NCBI GenBank assembly: GCA_907165275.2
Contig: OU015651.1
Coordinates: 6,718,501-6,782,500 of the forward strand
Length of the DNA: 64,000 nucleotides
Reading direction: 5' to 3'
From: Zygaena filipendulae
Taxonomy: Eukaryota > Arthropoda > Insecta > Lepidoptera > Zygaenidae
Position numbers and translations under genes: made by a program. Every line of letters begins with the position of its first letter. Positions within the stretch are counted from its first letter, which is position 1. Of this stretch, positions 45,128 to 55,900 are shown piece after piece. The notes under the pieces were generated by a model. The model was not told the origin of the DNA and ran no database searches. It worked only from the letters and a program-made list of their open reading frames with translations.

Positions 45128-47237
45128 ATGAAAAAACATCTTTCGACAGTTATTTTCGTCCATCTACTTTCTTGTAAGTCAACTGATCTAAAATGTGATG
45201 TGTGAACTTGTAGGTATACTATACCTATTACAGACGGTAATAACGTTTTAGTGAAAAAATTGTCCCAAATAAAATTTACAATATTTATCAGCCCTTAATA
45301 TAGATTAATTATTTATTTAAAATATTATCTAACGATAAGTACACATTCTTCAATTTTTATGTTTTTCTCTATATCATATTATAGCAATGATCAACTTCAT
45401 CGTAGGAGAATTGTGTGAAGATCTGAAATGTTCAAACGTATTCGACCCAGTGTGCGGCGTGGCAGAAAGGACGGACGGCCTTCGAACGATAAGGAAATAT
45501 CAAAACATTTGCCATTTGAAAAAGATAAAATGTCGCCTCAAATCTATTGCTGGTTGGTTAGAAAGTATTTTTGTAACAAATGTAATAACAAAAACCTGTG
45601 CTTATATCAACATGTATCTACACGCACAAGAAGTGAAACTTTTTATGTTACAACTAGCTGTCCCCTGCGGTTTCACCCGCAGTAAAAGTAACCTATGTCC
45701 TTCTCTGTATCCCTGACAACGTGCATACAACATTTCATGATGATCGGTTGAGCCGTTAAGGCGTGAAAGCGTAACAAACAAACAAACTCACTTTCACATA
45801 ATATTAGTAAGGATACCAAATAATTGTTACTTATTAACAACAAAACGTGTTATTCGTAGTGTAAAAATGAAATCATAGGCCTATTGAAGGAACCTCCTAT
45901 CGTGCCGAAAGAAATTACAATTAAAAAAATCCTTTTTTAAGTGTTATGATTCGTAGAAATTTTCCATGTGCCGGATCAAGTATGCAATATAAAAAGAGAA
46001 AATTACTCATTCCATAACGGTCGTCGAGTGTACGACTTCAGTATAGTCGGATCGTATCAAACGTGCAACCATACCTGCCCCACTTACTGTGTGGACACTT
46101 ACGAGCCAGCTTGCGCCCAAATATGGGGTCCTAAAAGGGTATACAGACCCATGATCAACCACTGTCACATAGATTTGTATTCCTGTGCGGCCGGTGTTAG
46201 TAAGTGTTAATTTTCTAAAATTCTGTATGACTTGCTTGTTTTTACACTAACTCCAGGGTGCATTTAAAAAAACATATTTTATGAGATTTTTTTTAAGACA
46301 TCTATTACTTTAATTACTAATTTTAGATGACTATAATAACAATTATTATTAATAACTAACTGTACACCGCAGTTTCACCCGCATGAGTTTCTAAATTCCC
46401 GCAGGAGCTATTTTTATCTGCAATAAAATTAGCCTAAGTCCTAAGTTAGTCCTTATAACATCAGCTACCTGCCAGTGAAAGTCCCGTTAAAATCGGTCCC
46501 GTTAAAAGATATAGATGTACAGATTGAAAAACAAAGAGTGCCTAAGATTGTCCTTTGGGCGATTTTCATTTTAATAATCTTACCTACATGGAGAATTATC
46601 AACAAAAAATATGTTTACCCATACTATCTTACATAATATTCTACTATCGATTTCTTTTTAAAAATCTTAGAATATAATAAGTATTGCTATAGCGGGTGGC
46701 GCTAGTTTAGGGTTGTAGGAGCTATTCGCTCCCACATACATAGATTTTACGTGACTGTGTTTTCCGTCACCATGACGGGCAATTCCGACGGGACGGGATG
46801 TGAAAGTAAATAAGTACTTACCTATTGTGGCCGTCACCGTAGAAGACCCTTTTTATTTGTGAATGTTTGGTTTATAATTATACACACCTTGATTAGTGGT
46901 GTGTGCATGTACGAGTATAGCACAAACAGCTAAGTTGGATAAGGGCAGAAAGTGTCGAGCTAGCTCTAATGTTGCTGTTGTTTCAGATGTTACGATACAA
47001 CCTTTGGGTAAATGCTACTCAAATTCAGCGGGATTGATGTTCATGTCGCAAGTGGCTGCATTGAAGTCACTCGGATTGATTGACGATGCCAATCCTGAAG
47101 GTGATATTTCAAATAAAGTACGTGGTCGGCGATCTAATTATAAACTTGAGCCACTCAAAAAGAGCAATGAAGTTCCAAAAAGAGTCGGGATAGGAATGTT
47201 GACACGAATGATTACCGACATAGTAAAACTGGGATGA
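45128..47237 (+). CDS. Secreted Kazal-like cysteine-rich protein, four exons
   Basis: Exons: 45128-45173, 45385 to 45552 or 45564, 45957-46199, 46987-47237. The first two encode a signal peptide (MKKHLSTVIFVHLLS...). Two Kazal-like cysteine clusters follow: CEDLKCSNVFDPVCGVAE with NICHLKKIKC, and TCNHTCPTYCVDTYEPACAQ with NHCHIDLYSC. The last exon adds a basic tail after GKCYSNSAG. Junction phases agree (all phase 1). The exon-2 donor is uncertain (GCTG|GTTGGT or GAAA|GTATTT), giving 235 or 239 residues. Kazal domains often inhibit serine proteases, but the key loop is unusual, so inhibition is not certain. AATAAA at 47305-47310 fits a polyadenylation signal. Confidence 0.85.
45654..45813 (-). 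mobile_element. Helitron in Kazal gene intron 2
   Basis: Starts CTAGCTGTCCCCTGCGG and ends ATATTAGTAAGGA. It lacks part of the usual TTCGGAGTTCCC block. Confidence 0.7.
46355..46510 (-). mobile_element. Helitron fragment in Kazal gene intron 3
   Basis: CTAACTGTACACCGCAG and CCAGTGAAAGTCCCGTTAAAA match the subfamily at 29765, inverted. Confidence 0.6.
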
Positions 47238-47304
47238 AGAAAATTACATACCATAAGTAACATAGAAGTGTTTAAATGTGATAGTGATTTGTACTGTACC
47301 AAGA

Positions 47305-47310
47305 AATAAA
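47305..47310 (+). terminator. Polyadenylation signal AATAAA
   Basis: 68 bp after the Kazal-like stop codon and the first AATAAA there. Confidence 0.55.
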
Positions 47311-47720
47311 TATACTTATCTCCATATTTTAGTTTTACCCGTGGTTTTGGAATTATTATACTAAGTATATTGTAAGTATAGATATAGATAGGTAGGTAGG
47401 TACTGACCTACCTGATTAATTGACACCGATATGTAAAAGGGGTAAAGTTTGTAGCTACGTTTGTTTGTAAGTTCGGGAGTAGAAGATAATCTCAGCAACT
47501 AATGAAGTAATTCTGAAAATTCTTTCTATCTCTGATAGGAAAAATGGATGTGTGGCTCGTTATTGGAGACTTTTTTTATTTCTTAGCCACAGTTAATAGC
47601 TGTGCTTATATACGTATGTACAAGATGGGCACCACAAGAGCGTAACTGTTCGTTACCTGCTAACAGAAACTTATGGATTCGCAACGCCTTCTAAGTCAAA
47701 ACGTTGAAATAAATCCAGTA

Positions 47721-47945
47721 GGTCAATTATGTAACTTATGTTGCTATCATATTTCAGTTTCAATGAGAAAAATAGCGATTTTGTGATTAATTAATCATGT
47801 TTATACAGCTTCAACTTTTAAAGTATATTTATTTTGGTTAATTGCTAGATATTGTAGGTGTCAACACGTGCAAATTGTAATCGCGAAACAGCTATGTTTT
47901 TGATTGCAACCGAAGAGATAGAAACAAATTTACATAATAGCCCCT
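47721..47945. repeat. MITE, inverted relative of 40649-40860
   Basis: Left GGTCAATTATGTAACTTATG, right TTTACATAATAGCCCC. Internal text (AACATGATTAATTAATC reversed, CTAGATATTGTAGGTGTCA) matches its relative downstream of the receptor gene. Confidence 0.7.
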
Positions 47946-48147
47946 CTGGTTACTTTTTTATTGTCAGAGAGGCATAGTAGGTACGCTTACTAAGTTTCTA
48001 TTACCAGGTAACTGTTCCACTTCCCTCTGTGTTCCTCTTACCCCACTCCACTATATCTTTACAAATCAATAATTTAATGTGTTTTTTTTATTGCTCAAAT
48101 GTTGTTTAGTAAAATAGTTTTAGCTTCGGTTAGAAATCCTTTGCCTA

Positions 48148-48148
<1 letters not shown>

Positions 48149-48186
<38 letters not shown>
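48149..48186. repeat. (AT)n microsatellite
   Basis: An uninterrupted TA run of about 38 bp. Confidence 0.9.
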
Positions 48187-48192
<6 letters not shown>

Positions 48193-48239
48193 AAGTCGTG
48201 TTAGTTACACTATTTATAATTCAAGAACTTTTTCTGAAA

Positions 48240-48410
48240 ATTGGTGGGGAGGTAGCTTAGAACCAGGAAATGGACATGGGATACTTTTTATCCCAGAATT
48301 CCCGCAGGAACTCCGAAATTAACGTCGGTGAAATCTCATGAAATTTTGCATACTTAGGTACACATTGTCAGGGGTACAGAGAAATATATCTTTCATTGCT
48401 ATACTGTTTG
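48240..48410 (+). mobile_element. Helitron fragments
   Basis: CGGAATTCCCGCAGGAACTCC-like text followed by CATTGTCAGGGGTACAGAG. The order is scrambled relative to complete copies. Confidence 0.45.
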
Positions 48411-48884
48411 TAATTTGTTTTATTATAATTCCTCTCGTCAGATAAATAAATAGGTAGGTAGGTGCGTATCTAAATAAATAGGTAAACGTCAAAATTCGCA
48501 CAGCAAAATTTATATTTATTATTACAAGAACAAAACTGATACAATACAATAAGTTGGTTATTGAACAAAGAAAAACTTATGTTGAAAGTATTAATGGTAA
48601 GTATGGTTATTTATTTATTGCTCGCTGAATGAAAATACAGTTCTTAAAAATATATTATATGCACAAAGAGGTTTATGTTTTCCTTATTTAGTTACGTAAA
48701 AGTCAAGCGTGACTCGAAAAAGTCTTAATATTTTGTTATGAATGATTTAAAAAATAGATGAATCCCAAAGGTCTCGAAGCAAAGGTCTTACGATGTACTT
48801 ACTTTAATTTTGCATGATTGCTTGGATTTTTTCTTCTTGTTTTGAAACGTTCGAGGCTGAATAAAATATAAATAGGTATATTTA

Positions 48885-49190
48885 CTAGCTGATCCCCGCG
48901 ATTTCAACCGCGTTAATTTCAGAAATACCACGAGAATTCAAGCATAAAAGTGCCTTATAGCTAGGTACATCCTTTTCTATATCCCTGTACAGACAACGTG
49001 TATGTAGTATGCAAAATTTAATGCAGTTTCACACGAGTTAATTTTGGAGGTCCAGCGGAAATTCCGAGATTAAAGTACCCTATGTCCTTTTCTGTACCCC
49101 TGACAACGTGTATGCAAAATTTCATGATGATCGATTGAGCTGTCGAGGCGTGAAAGCGTAACAGACAAACATACTTTCGTATTTATGGAT
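48885..49190 (-). mobile_element. Two joined Helitron copies
   Basis: A first copy starts CTAGCTGATCCCCGCG; a second hallmark (CAGTTTCACACGAGTTAATT) begins at about 49023 and runs to GACAACGTGTATGC and GCGTGAAAGCG. Confidence 0.6.
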
Positions 49191-49537
49191 TAAACTTCCT
49201 TCAATATTTTCAGACTAAATATTATAACAACTACTCCTGAAGATTTCCTTGAAAATAAACTTAGACACATTTATTTTCAAGGAAATAAATTACTTAATTG
49301 ATTATAATTATAGTCACAGTCAGCTCTAATGATAACCTCTTAGTATTTCAGGCCACTGGTTTATGGCGCCATTCATTACCTAAACGGCTAATCTGGAGTT
49401 TAAAAATGCTTGTTTAAGAAAACCATCTCATATTCTAATTACCTACTATAATAGTCAATCAGAGTCCTTTGAGGAATTCGGTGATTATGTAGCTGTAATT
49501 TTAATGAGTATTTTTTAATTTTTCTACTGCTTCTTAC

Positions 49538-49759
49538 CGCCTTAAATTTTTGAATGGAACTTTGTTTGGGGTGTGGAAATCCACTCTGATGCACTTTTTC
49601 CTTTTTAAAATCACTTTCAGCTCGCCCTCCGCTCTGACTTTACATCCCCTAATAGTTTTTGTGGAAGGTTTTGGTAGAAGGTGGCACCTCGACCTAACCC
49701 TTGTCAAATGACCCCGATCTATCACTTCGTGTACTTTTTCACACATAGCTCTATCATAA
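49538..49759 (-). CDS. Candidate internal exon, unknown protein
   Basis: Read on the minus strand: acceptor AATCCTTAG, then 222 nt fully open, then donor AAGGCG|GTAAGA. The peptide is basic with four cysteines (AMCEKVHEVIDRG, VRSRCHLLPKPSTK, IRGCKVRAEGELK, KKCIRVDFHTPNK). I do not recognise it. The even exon size, both splice sites and lack of repeat similarity argue for a real exon. A plausible upstream exon is at 50742. Confidence 0.4.
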
Positions 49760-49783
49760 CTAAGGATTTATAAATCTAATGTA

Positions 49784-49977
49784 CTAGTTGTTCCCCGCGG
49801 TTTCACCCGCGGGAATTTCGGAGTTCTCGGAGGTATTGCGGGATATAAAGTACGCTATATCCTTTTCTGTACCCTCGACAACGTGTAGGTATGCAAAAGT
49901 TCATGGCAATCGGTTGAGTAGTTAAGCCGTGAAAGCGTAACAAACAAAAAACAATCTACATTCGCATTTAGTAAGGA
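49784..49977 (-). mobile_element. Lep1-like Helitron
   Basis: Starts CTAGTTGTTCCCCGCGG and ends TTTAGTAAGGA, only 25 bp from the candidate exon. Confidence 0.7.
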
Positions 49978-50204
49978 TATAATAGCCATCCATAAACCTA
50001 TAATATTACAATTAGGTATTGGCTGGTGCCTGGCATAATGTCACCCACGGACCTCGTGTGTGGCTTATCCCTCCGCGTAGTAGATACACAAATTACACTG
50101 TAAGCCTAATCCGTGCCTACACATAAGCATCACCTAATTTTGCTAAGTTTTCTAGTTTAAAAATCACACTAAATTACTGTTTCGAGATTATAGCGTAAAG
50201 AGCA

Positions 50205-50300
50205 TTTATTTTTTTATTTATTTTTTATTGCACTAAAAGGTACAAATGGCGAACTTATGCCTTGCGGCATTTTCTGACAGTTAACCATTGGGTAGACATT
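50205..50300 (-). mobile_element. LINE 3' tail fragment
   Basis: On the minus strand: GAAAATGCCGCAAGGCATAA, GTTCGCCATTTGTACC, TTTTAGTGCAATAAA. This is a typical end of a lepidopteran LINE; the body is absent. Confidence 0.5.
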
Positions 50301-50342
50301 CACAAAGTAGTTTATGTATATAAACTACATAGTGTAGTATAA

Positions 50343-50531
50343 TCTTAATGTATATAAATTACGCGTCCCGTTGTTTGTCCGTGATGGACTCCTAAACTGC
50401 TGAATCGATCATGATGAAATTTAGTCACTATGTTGTAATTTGGTCCAAATTAAAAGATAGGATAGTTTTTATCCCGGAATTCCTGCGGGAACTCCGAAAT
50501 TACCGCGGATGAAATCGCGGGGGATAGCTAG
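50343..50531 (+). mobile_element. Lep1-like Helitron
   Basis: Ends ATCGCGGGGGATAGCTAG. Carries the GTTTGTCCGTGATGG block shared with 38851-39089. Confidence 0.65.
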
Positions 50532-50544
50532 TATATTATAATTC

Positions 50545-50742
50545 TTAGGGATTATGACAACAATCTTTCTGAATCTGTTCATATTCTGTCCTAACAAATA
50601 TTTGCTCTTTGTAATTGTCCACTGTTTTCTCTGACTGAAATTGGTATGAATAGTGCGCTTTCCTATCCAAGGCTTTTCCATATTGAAAAAGAAGAAGAAG
50701 AAATAATATGTGTTTGACGAGCCTCCGTGACGTCATAGACAA
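50545..50742 (-). CDS. Candidate first exon with signal peptide
   Basis: The 65-codon minus frame starts MSMTSRRLVKHILFLLLLFQ, a good signal peptide (basic start, leucine core, YGKA cleavage-like end), then DRKAHYSYQFQSEK. The frame runs into a stop just before a Helitron end at 50531. No strong donor is seen; a weak one (CAGTCAGA) would join in phase with 49759. Could be chance. Confidence 0.25.
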   Translation of the reverse strand: MSMTSRRLVKHILFLLLLFQYGKALDRKAHYSYQFQSEKTVDNYKEQIFVRTEYEQIQKDCCHNP

Positions 50743-52250
50743 ATGTAAATGACCTTGAAATTACAAATAAAGAAGTTACCTACATTGAAATTTAATTTAT
50801 AAATTTTATTCACCTCCAACGCGCCCAGAGAAGATTCGCTTTGAAAATAATTATGCTCGAGGTTTGCATAGAATGATATGAGGTAATTTTTAGATTTTAA
50901 ATTTTTTTTTATACCTATACGTAGTTACACCGTGATATAGGTAAAAAAGGAAGAAAGGAAGTTTGTATGAAATACTGTTAGATTTTTACTATTTAGTAGA
51001 ATAGATTCATGTAGGTAGTTACATGAATCGATTCGGATTGTTAACAGCGAGTTTTCGTCGAGTTAGCAGAGCCCGCATGAAAAACGAAGATCGCAAAAGC
51101 TGTAGTTACGTAGAAAACTATTTTGAAACTATCGAGCACTTCACCCAACTGTTCTCCTAACTAGTTTATCTGGGAAGATTTACTTGTCAATTAGTTAAGA
51201 GGTAAGGTACAGGTTAGATACTACACGTAGTGATTACCTTCTCTCTGGTAGAGGGTAAATGACGTTATCCCATTGATGGATTGACTGAACTCATCTTTGC
51301 CTAAACTATCAAAACCATTATCATCAATCAATATAATTTATCATCAATATAATTTTTATTTTTGTTTTCTTTGAATAAGATAATTTTGAATTCTGCAGTA
51401 ACAGACTTTGATTTCAGCAATGACCTTTTTTATTGAATGAGAATCTATTTCCTCTAAGCGGTTTCATGTTCATGAACCTAAACTCACAAGGGATTAACCT
51501 GGGATTTATAGTGTGGTAAATTAGGGTGTATAGTGTATGGGTAAACTGTATAAATTCTAGGTACATAATACTTTGCTTATGAGAGATTACGGACAACGGA
51601 CCCACGTGTGTATGATTAGGAACATACAAAAACAACGCTCTTAATAAATGTTTGTATGTGTTCCTAAACCATGGTTTCTTTGGTGGGTGGTTCTTCCGAG
51701 GGAATCCAAAAATTGACGTGGGTGAACCCGCAAGGGGAAATGCTATAGTTATTTATAAAACCATGAAAGTAAATGACAGAATATCACTAAATTTATTATC
51801 TATACTTAATACTTAATTTTGGAGAGTGGTGCCTGGGTACTTCACAAACTTATTACCCAAGTTTATAATTTACTTACGATATTTAGGTAAATACGGTATT
51901 GTGTTCTGTACAGTAATCTTAATAATCTTATAATTTTCTTATTCGGCTCAGGAAACGTTTAAATGGTTTAAATTAACACGCAAAGGCAGTTTAACTTGAA
52001 AATGGAAAACGCACTATAAATTATTATCAACCGCTATTAATCCTTACGCTAACAATGAGAGATCGGCACATAATACGAGGCATCGTAAAGTGGCAATAAA
52101 GGATATATCAGCATAACATTCATGATAGGTGCATACAGTCTAACGCAACTAGGAACAAATTAAATTTTGTTCGTGTTTAGCACTCATTTTTTTTTTTAAT
52201 TTTTTTTTTCCATGGCATCAAAGATGGCCTCACATGCTATTTCAGTCTTT
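50743..52250. other. No gene recognised
   Basis: AT-rich DNA with a Helitron relic near 51695-51745 (GGGAATCCAAAAATTGACG). The minus frame 51414-51635 has no motif. Confidence 0.35.
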
Positions 52251-52269
52251 TGTCTCTGAATCTTTCTTA

Positions 52270-52521
52270 CAATCTGTCATCTGTTTGTCATGGCGACGCA
52301 TGTTGTTATTTGGGAAAATAATTGTGTGATTTTTAAAAATTTTGTGTGATTTACGCTTTGAAAAGTGCAGTGTGACTATTAAAAACTATTTTCTTGTGAT
52401 TGGGTAGTGAAATAGCACCGATTAGACGGTGTAGTACGTATGTAATTTGTAGAAAAAGATAGAGTCGACAAAATTTAAATAAAAGGAAATTTATCACGAA
52501 ATTTCCTATAGATGAAGACCG
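52270..52521 (+). other. Possible first exon of a host gene
   Basis: Moderately mixed DNA leads to ATGAAGACCG|GTAAGTACAG, a short coding start (from 52512) directly followed by a consensus donor. The mag-like element sits 35 bp further on in the opposite orientation. No second exon was identified, so this rests on the donor and start only. Confidence 0.25.
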
Positions 52522-52561
52522 GTAAGTACAGCTTGAGTAAAGTAATAAAGTATTTTGTTCT

Positions 52562-52714
52562 TGTATTGTCCTGCTTGTTGGATTATTTTACGGCTCACCA
52601 GCACCACAACACGCGTACACTCGCACTACTCGACTGCTCCGCTCAACTGCCGGGACGCAACTGACTCGTGTCGCAGGCGCATGAGACAACCAACATTCTA
52701 GCCAATACACTACA
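52562..52714 (-). repeat. 3' LTR of the mag-like element
   Basis: TGTATTGTCC...ACACTACA on the plus strand. Identical by eye to 58763-58915. Confidence 0.93.
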
Positions 52715-52727
52715 TCCCTTTTTTGTT
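52715..52727 (-). promoter_or_regulatory. Polypurine tract
   Basis: Minus strand reads AACAAAAAAGGGA immediately before the 3' LTR, the usual place for second-strand priming. Confidence 0.7.
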
Positions 52728-52942
52728 TTATTTATTTTTTTATTGTTTATAATTAATAATATCTACTTATTAATAAATCTAAATTATAAGATCCAAATTA
52801 TAATAAATCTCAATTATAAAATAGGGTATGTAATGTGATTTTCTGCAAGTGTGAATAATTGTTATTGTTTTCTAAATGAATCAAATATAATTACTGCATC
52901 CATAGGTAAATCAAAACTTAGCATTATTTAGGTGAAGTAGGA

Positions 52943-55900
52943 TTAGATTTCAATATTCATTTCTTCGTCGTGGATTTCATTTTGATCTTGGCACACGCTC
53001 CATTCACCTTGAATCTTTTTCAAGTGCACTACATTCCTTCTACGTGTTTGACCAGTCTCATCATTTCTAACCGTGATATCTCCTCCTTTCTTATTTTCTA
53101 CTGTATAAGTTTCTGGATTATAGTCCAAGCTTAATTTATTTTCTTTATTCATGTTTCTGATATAAACTTTATCTCCTGGTGTTAAATCACATTCTACAGC
53201 CTTCCGTTTCCGATCTCCATTTTCTTTTCCCTTTTCTTTCCTTTCTTGATCCCTATCCTTAACCTCTGTATCCTGTGATATCCGCTCCATTGTATCACTT
53301 ACCATAGGTAATTTATCTCTAAATTTCCTATTGAAAAAAAGTTCTGATGGAGTTCTCCCAGTAACAGAATGTGGTGTGCTATTGTACATAGTTAAATAAT
53401 CTAGCAAACTCTCTTTCCAGTCTTTATTTTCAGCTATGCTTATTTTTAGGCGTTTTAATATATCACGATTTTGTCGTTCGACCTCCCCGTTTTGTTGAGG
53501 CCAATATGGCACCGTATTGAAGAGAGTTATGTTTCTTTCTGAAAGAAATGATTTAAATTCTTCGCTGACGAATTGCCGTCCGTTATCTGCAGTTATTGAA
53601 ATTGGGTTTCCTAATCGACTGAATATTTCTTTAAGTTTTGCTACAATTTCTGTAGAGGTGATTTTTCGACAAATTTTCACTTCTTTATATCTGCTGTAAT
53701 AGTCTACTACAACTAATAAGTGGTCACCACTTGGGAGGGGGCCCATTAAATCGATTGCGATATCAATCCAAGGCCCCTCTGGCAGCTTACGTCGTTTCAT
53801 AGGGGTTGGTGCATATGGTGCAGATACAAGAGTGCATCCTTTACACGCTTTTACGATATTTTCGGCATCCTTGTCACATCTAGGCCACCAAACTTTTGTT
53901 CTAAGCCTTGCCTTCATCGACACAATGCCGGGATGTCCCTCATGGGCTGCATCTAAAACTCTTTTTCGGAGTGCCGAGGGGATAACAATTCTTGTTCCTC
54001 TCAATAGTATGCCTTCATGGAGACATAGTTCATTTTGAAAAATTTTGTACAGTTTCACGTCGTCGTCCCATATGTTGTAATGCAAACCTTCTTTCACTTT
54101 TAAAATCTCTTGATCGTCCATTGAGTTATCTATTATTTCTTTGAGGGAAACTGCCCGAGGTCGGGCGAAGTCCACAATTTGGCAAATGTGATTGTCTTTC
54201 AATTGTATTACGGATTTTTCTGCACTTTTACTGAGTCTAGACAAGGAATCTGCGATATTGGTTTTTCCCGATTGATAAACTACTTTATAGTTGTACGATT
54301 GTAGGCGCATAACCCATCTCTCTATCCTAGCGCATGGTTTGGATTTAGTACCAAATATAACCTCTAACGGTTTGTGGTCTGTTATGAGTTCAAATTTTTT
54401 ACCATAGAGGAATATGTGAAAATGTTCCACTGCCCATACAAGGGCTAACGCCTCTTTTTCTGTCTGACAGTAGCGGCGTTCGCAGTCAGTCAGAGTTTTG
54501 TGACCATATGCAATAATCCTGGGGTTGTCTTCAGAATTAATTTGGACTAATACTCCACCCAGACCCACTGGGCTTGCGTCTGCTATGACCATTGTACGAT
54601 CCTTTACATCGTAATACCCTAAGCTAGATATATTTGTCATGATTTCTTTCAATGATTCAAAACATCGCTGTTGTTCTGGTCCCCAGCGTTCTGTAATATC
54701 GGTTCGATCTCCTTTTCTATTTCGTAGTAATGTTTTAAGGGGTTCTGTGACTGTCGCATAGTTAGGAATCCATTTGCTCACGAAATTAATCAGGCCTAAG
54801 AAACTTTGTAGTTCTCCGGTAGTTTTAGGTGCTCTAAATTCTTTTACTGTGGAAATGTACTTTTTCAATGGTTTTACACCTTCTGCTGACAACTCATGTC
54901 CTAAAAAGGTTACTTTGCTCATCCCAAAAGAACATTTGTCATTTCTTATTAATATATTATTGTCTTTCAGAACAGACATTACTTTCTTTACCCGCGAATC
55001 ATGTTCATGCATGTCCTTTCCGAATACCAAAATGTCATCAATGTAATTTACCACTCCTTCGCAGCCTAAAAGTATGCGCTCTAATGTTTTCTGAAAGATT
55101 TCTGGAGCACACGATATGCCAAACATAAGTCTCTTGTACCTAAATAAACCTTTACTGGTTATGAAGGTGGTTATATGTCTCGAAGCCGGGTGTATTTCAA
55201 TTTGGTGAAATGCGTCTTTTATGTCCAATTTTGTAAAAACTTTTGCATTTTTCATTTTCGGTAACAACTTATCCATTGTCGGCAATGGATGATTTTCACG
55301 TATAATGGCTTCATTGGCTCGGCGCATGTCTATACAAAGGCGTACTTCTCCATTTTCTTTCAACACCGGCACCATAGGGGATACCCATTTAGAAGAACCT
55401 ACGACTGGTTCTATAATATCCCTTTGTTCAAGCTCTTCAATTTTGTTTTCAATTTTAGCTTCTAAAGGTATAGGGATCCTTCTGTAAGGTTGTGACACGG
55501 GTGGAATTGAATCATCAATTGGTAATTGGATGATTACATCTTTGAATTTGGGAAATTTTTCTGTGTACACTTGATTTACTTCCGCATTCGATCCAATTTT
55601 CAGTACTCCTAATGATGTTGAAGTCGATTTTCCCAGAAGATTTCTTGTGCCACTAATAACCACATAAAAAGTTGCGTTTTCAGATCTCAATCCTATTTGT
55701 ATTCTGGCTTCAAAAGATCCTTTTATCTTTAGTGGTGTAGTGCTACCATAGGCCATAAAAGTTACATTAGGATTTGGATGTTGATTATGCAACTTAACTT
55801 TCTTTTTCTTTAACGTTTCCCAAGTCGCTTCCGTAATCAAATTTTGCTTGCAGCCCGAGTCAATCAACATCTTAGTCCCTACTCCTCCAATGGTGCAGTC

